Assembly: GCF_000735525.1 (NCBI RefSeq)
Contig: NZ_JMPR01000033.1
Span: forward strand, 46,742 to 110,741
DNA: 64,000 nucleotides
Direction: 5' to 3'
Origin: Tatumella ptyseos ATCC 33301
GTDB taxonomy: Bacteria > Pseudomonadota > Gammaproteobacteria > Enterobacterales > Enterobacteriaceae
Shown here: positions 63,943-64,000 of the stretch, piece by piece
How positions within the stretch are numbered: the stretch's first letter is position 1
Layout: the number at the start of each line of letters is the position of its first letter
Translations under genes and position numbers: made by a program
The notes under the pieces: generated by a model
What the model was told of the DNA's origin: nothing
What the model saw: the letters and a program-made list of their open reading frames with translations, nothing else
Databases searched by the model: none

Positions 63943-64000
63943 TATTTATACTCATGAATTAAGTTTTATAGGTAGTGATTATAATTTTTTCACATAGATC

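Overview
The window looks like chromosome of a plant- or soil-associated member of the Enterobacterales. The evidence is the set of enterobacterial-type genes (PqiABC, the lipocalin Blc, an AmiA-type amidase, YmjA, tRNA-Asn, a FhuE-type siderophore receptor) mixed with catabolic and plant-related accessory genes (ACC deaminase, nicotinate degradation). I cannot fix the genus from sequence alone; Erwiniaceae or a relative is a guess.

Layout. 0.1-2.3 kb: a cystine-type amino-acid ABC transporter (minus strand) with a terminator-like hairpin in its leader. 2.4-8.2 kb: a DUF488 protein, a TetR regulator, the pqi operon with pqiA split into two genes, and a DUF3313 lipoprotein. 8.7-19.6 kb: an accessory-looking catabolic island with LysR, VOC protein, aminotransferase, M20 amidohydrolase/carbamoylase, GntR regulator, polar amino-acid ABC transporter, D-2-hydroxyacid dehydrogenase and 5-oxoprolinase PxpABC. 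Three copies of a near-palindrome TGGYATRCC(A/C) lie at its promoters and suggest one regulon. 19.8-28.1 kb: a plus-strand operon of a homocysteine S-methyltransferase-like enzyme, a Tat-exported peptide/opine-type binding protein, two permeases, a double ATPase, and then a ThDP-dependent decarboxylase of the benzoylformate decarboxylase group.

28.1-30.1 kb: AT-rich accessory scar next to tRNA-Asn, with a GNAT acetyltransferase, a C-terminal remnant of an IS110/IS1111-type transposase and an N-terminal remnant of an IS3-type OrfA. 30.9-36 kb: AmiA-type amidase, an Lrp-type regulator and a true ACC deaminase (AcdS, both diagnostic residues present), and an FAD/NAD(P)-binding protein. 36.2-43.5 kb: Fur-box-preceded siderophore receptor, Blc, an orphan beta-helix protein, and a Tat-exported esterase preceded by a frameshifted small gene and facing a TetR regulator across a 27-bp inverted repeat. 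43.7-49.6 kb: an Asp/Glu racemase, LysR and dicarboxylate/amino-acid symporter module, YmjA, a cold-shock-domain protein, an 8-bp tandem repeat and an RluA-type pseudouridine synthase.

49.8-51.5 kb is a gene graveyard: a fatty-acid desaturase missing its 3' end, an osmoprotectant permease missing its 3' end, the C-terminal part of a chemoreceptor and a frameshifted aldehyde dehydrogenase tail abut each other. Directly after it, 51.6-63.9 kb holds a nearly complete nicotinic acid degradation cluster: MocA-like and XdhC-like maturation factors, NicB and NicA (nicotinate hydroxylase), NicR, NicX, then divergently NicC, NicD, NicE, NicF and an MFS transporter. Together these encode nicotinate to 6-hydroxynicotinate to 2,5-dihydroxypyridine to N-formylmaleamate to maleamate to maleate to fumarate. 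The graveyard probably marks the edge of this acquired block.
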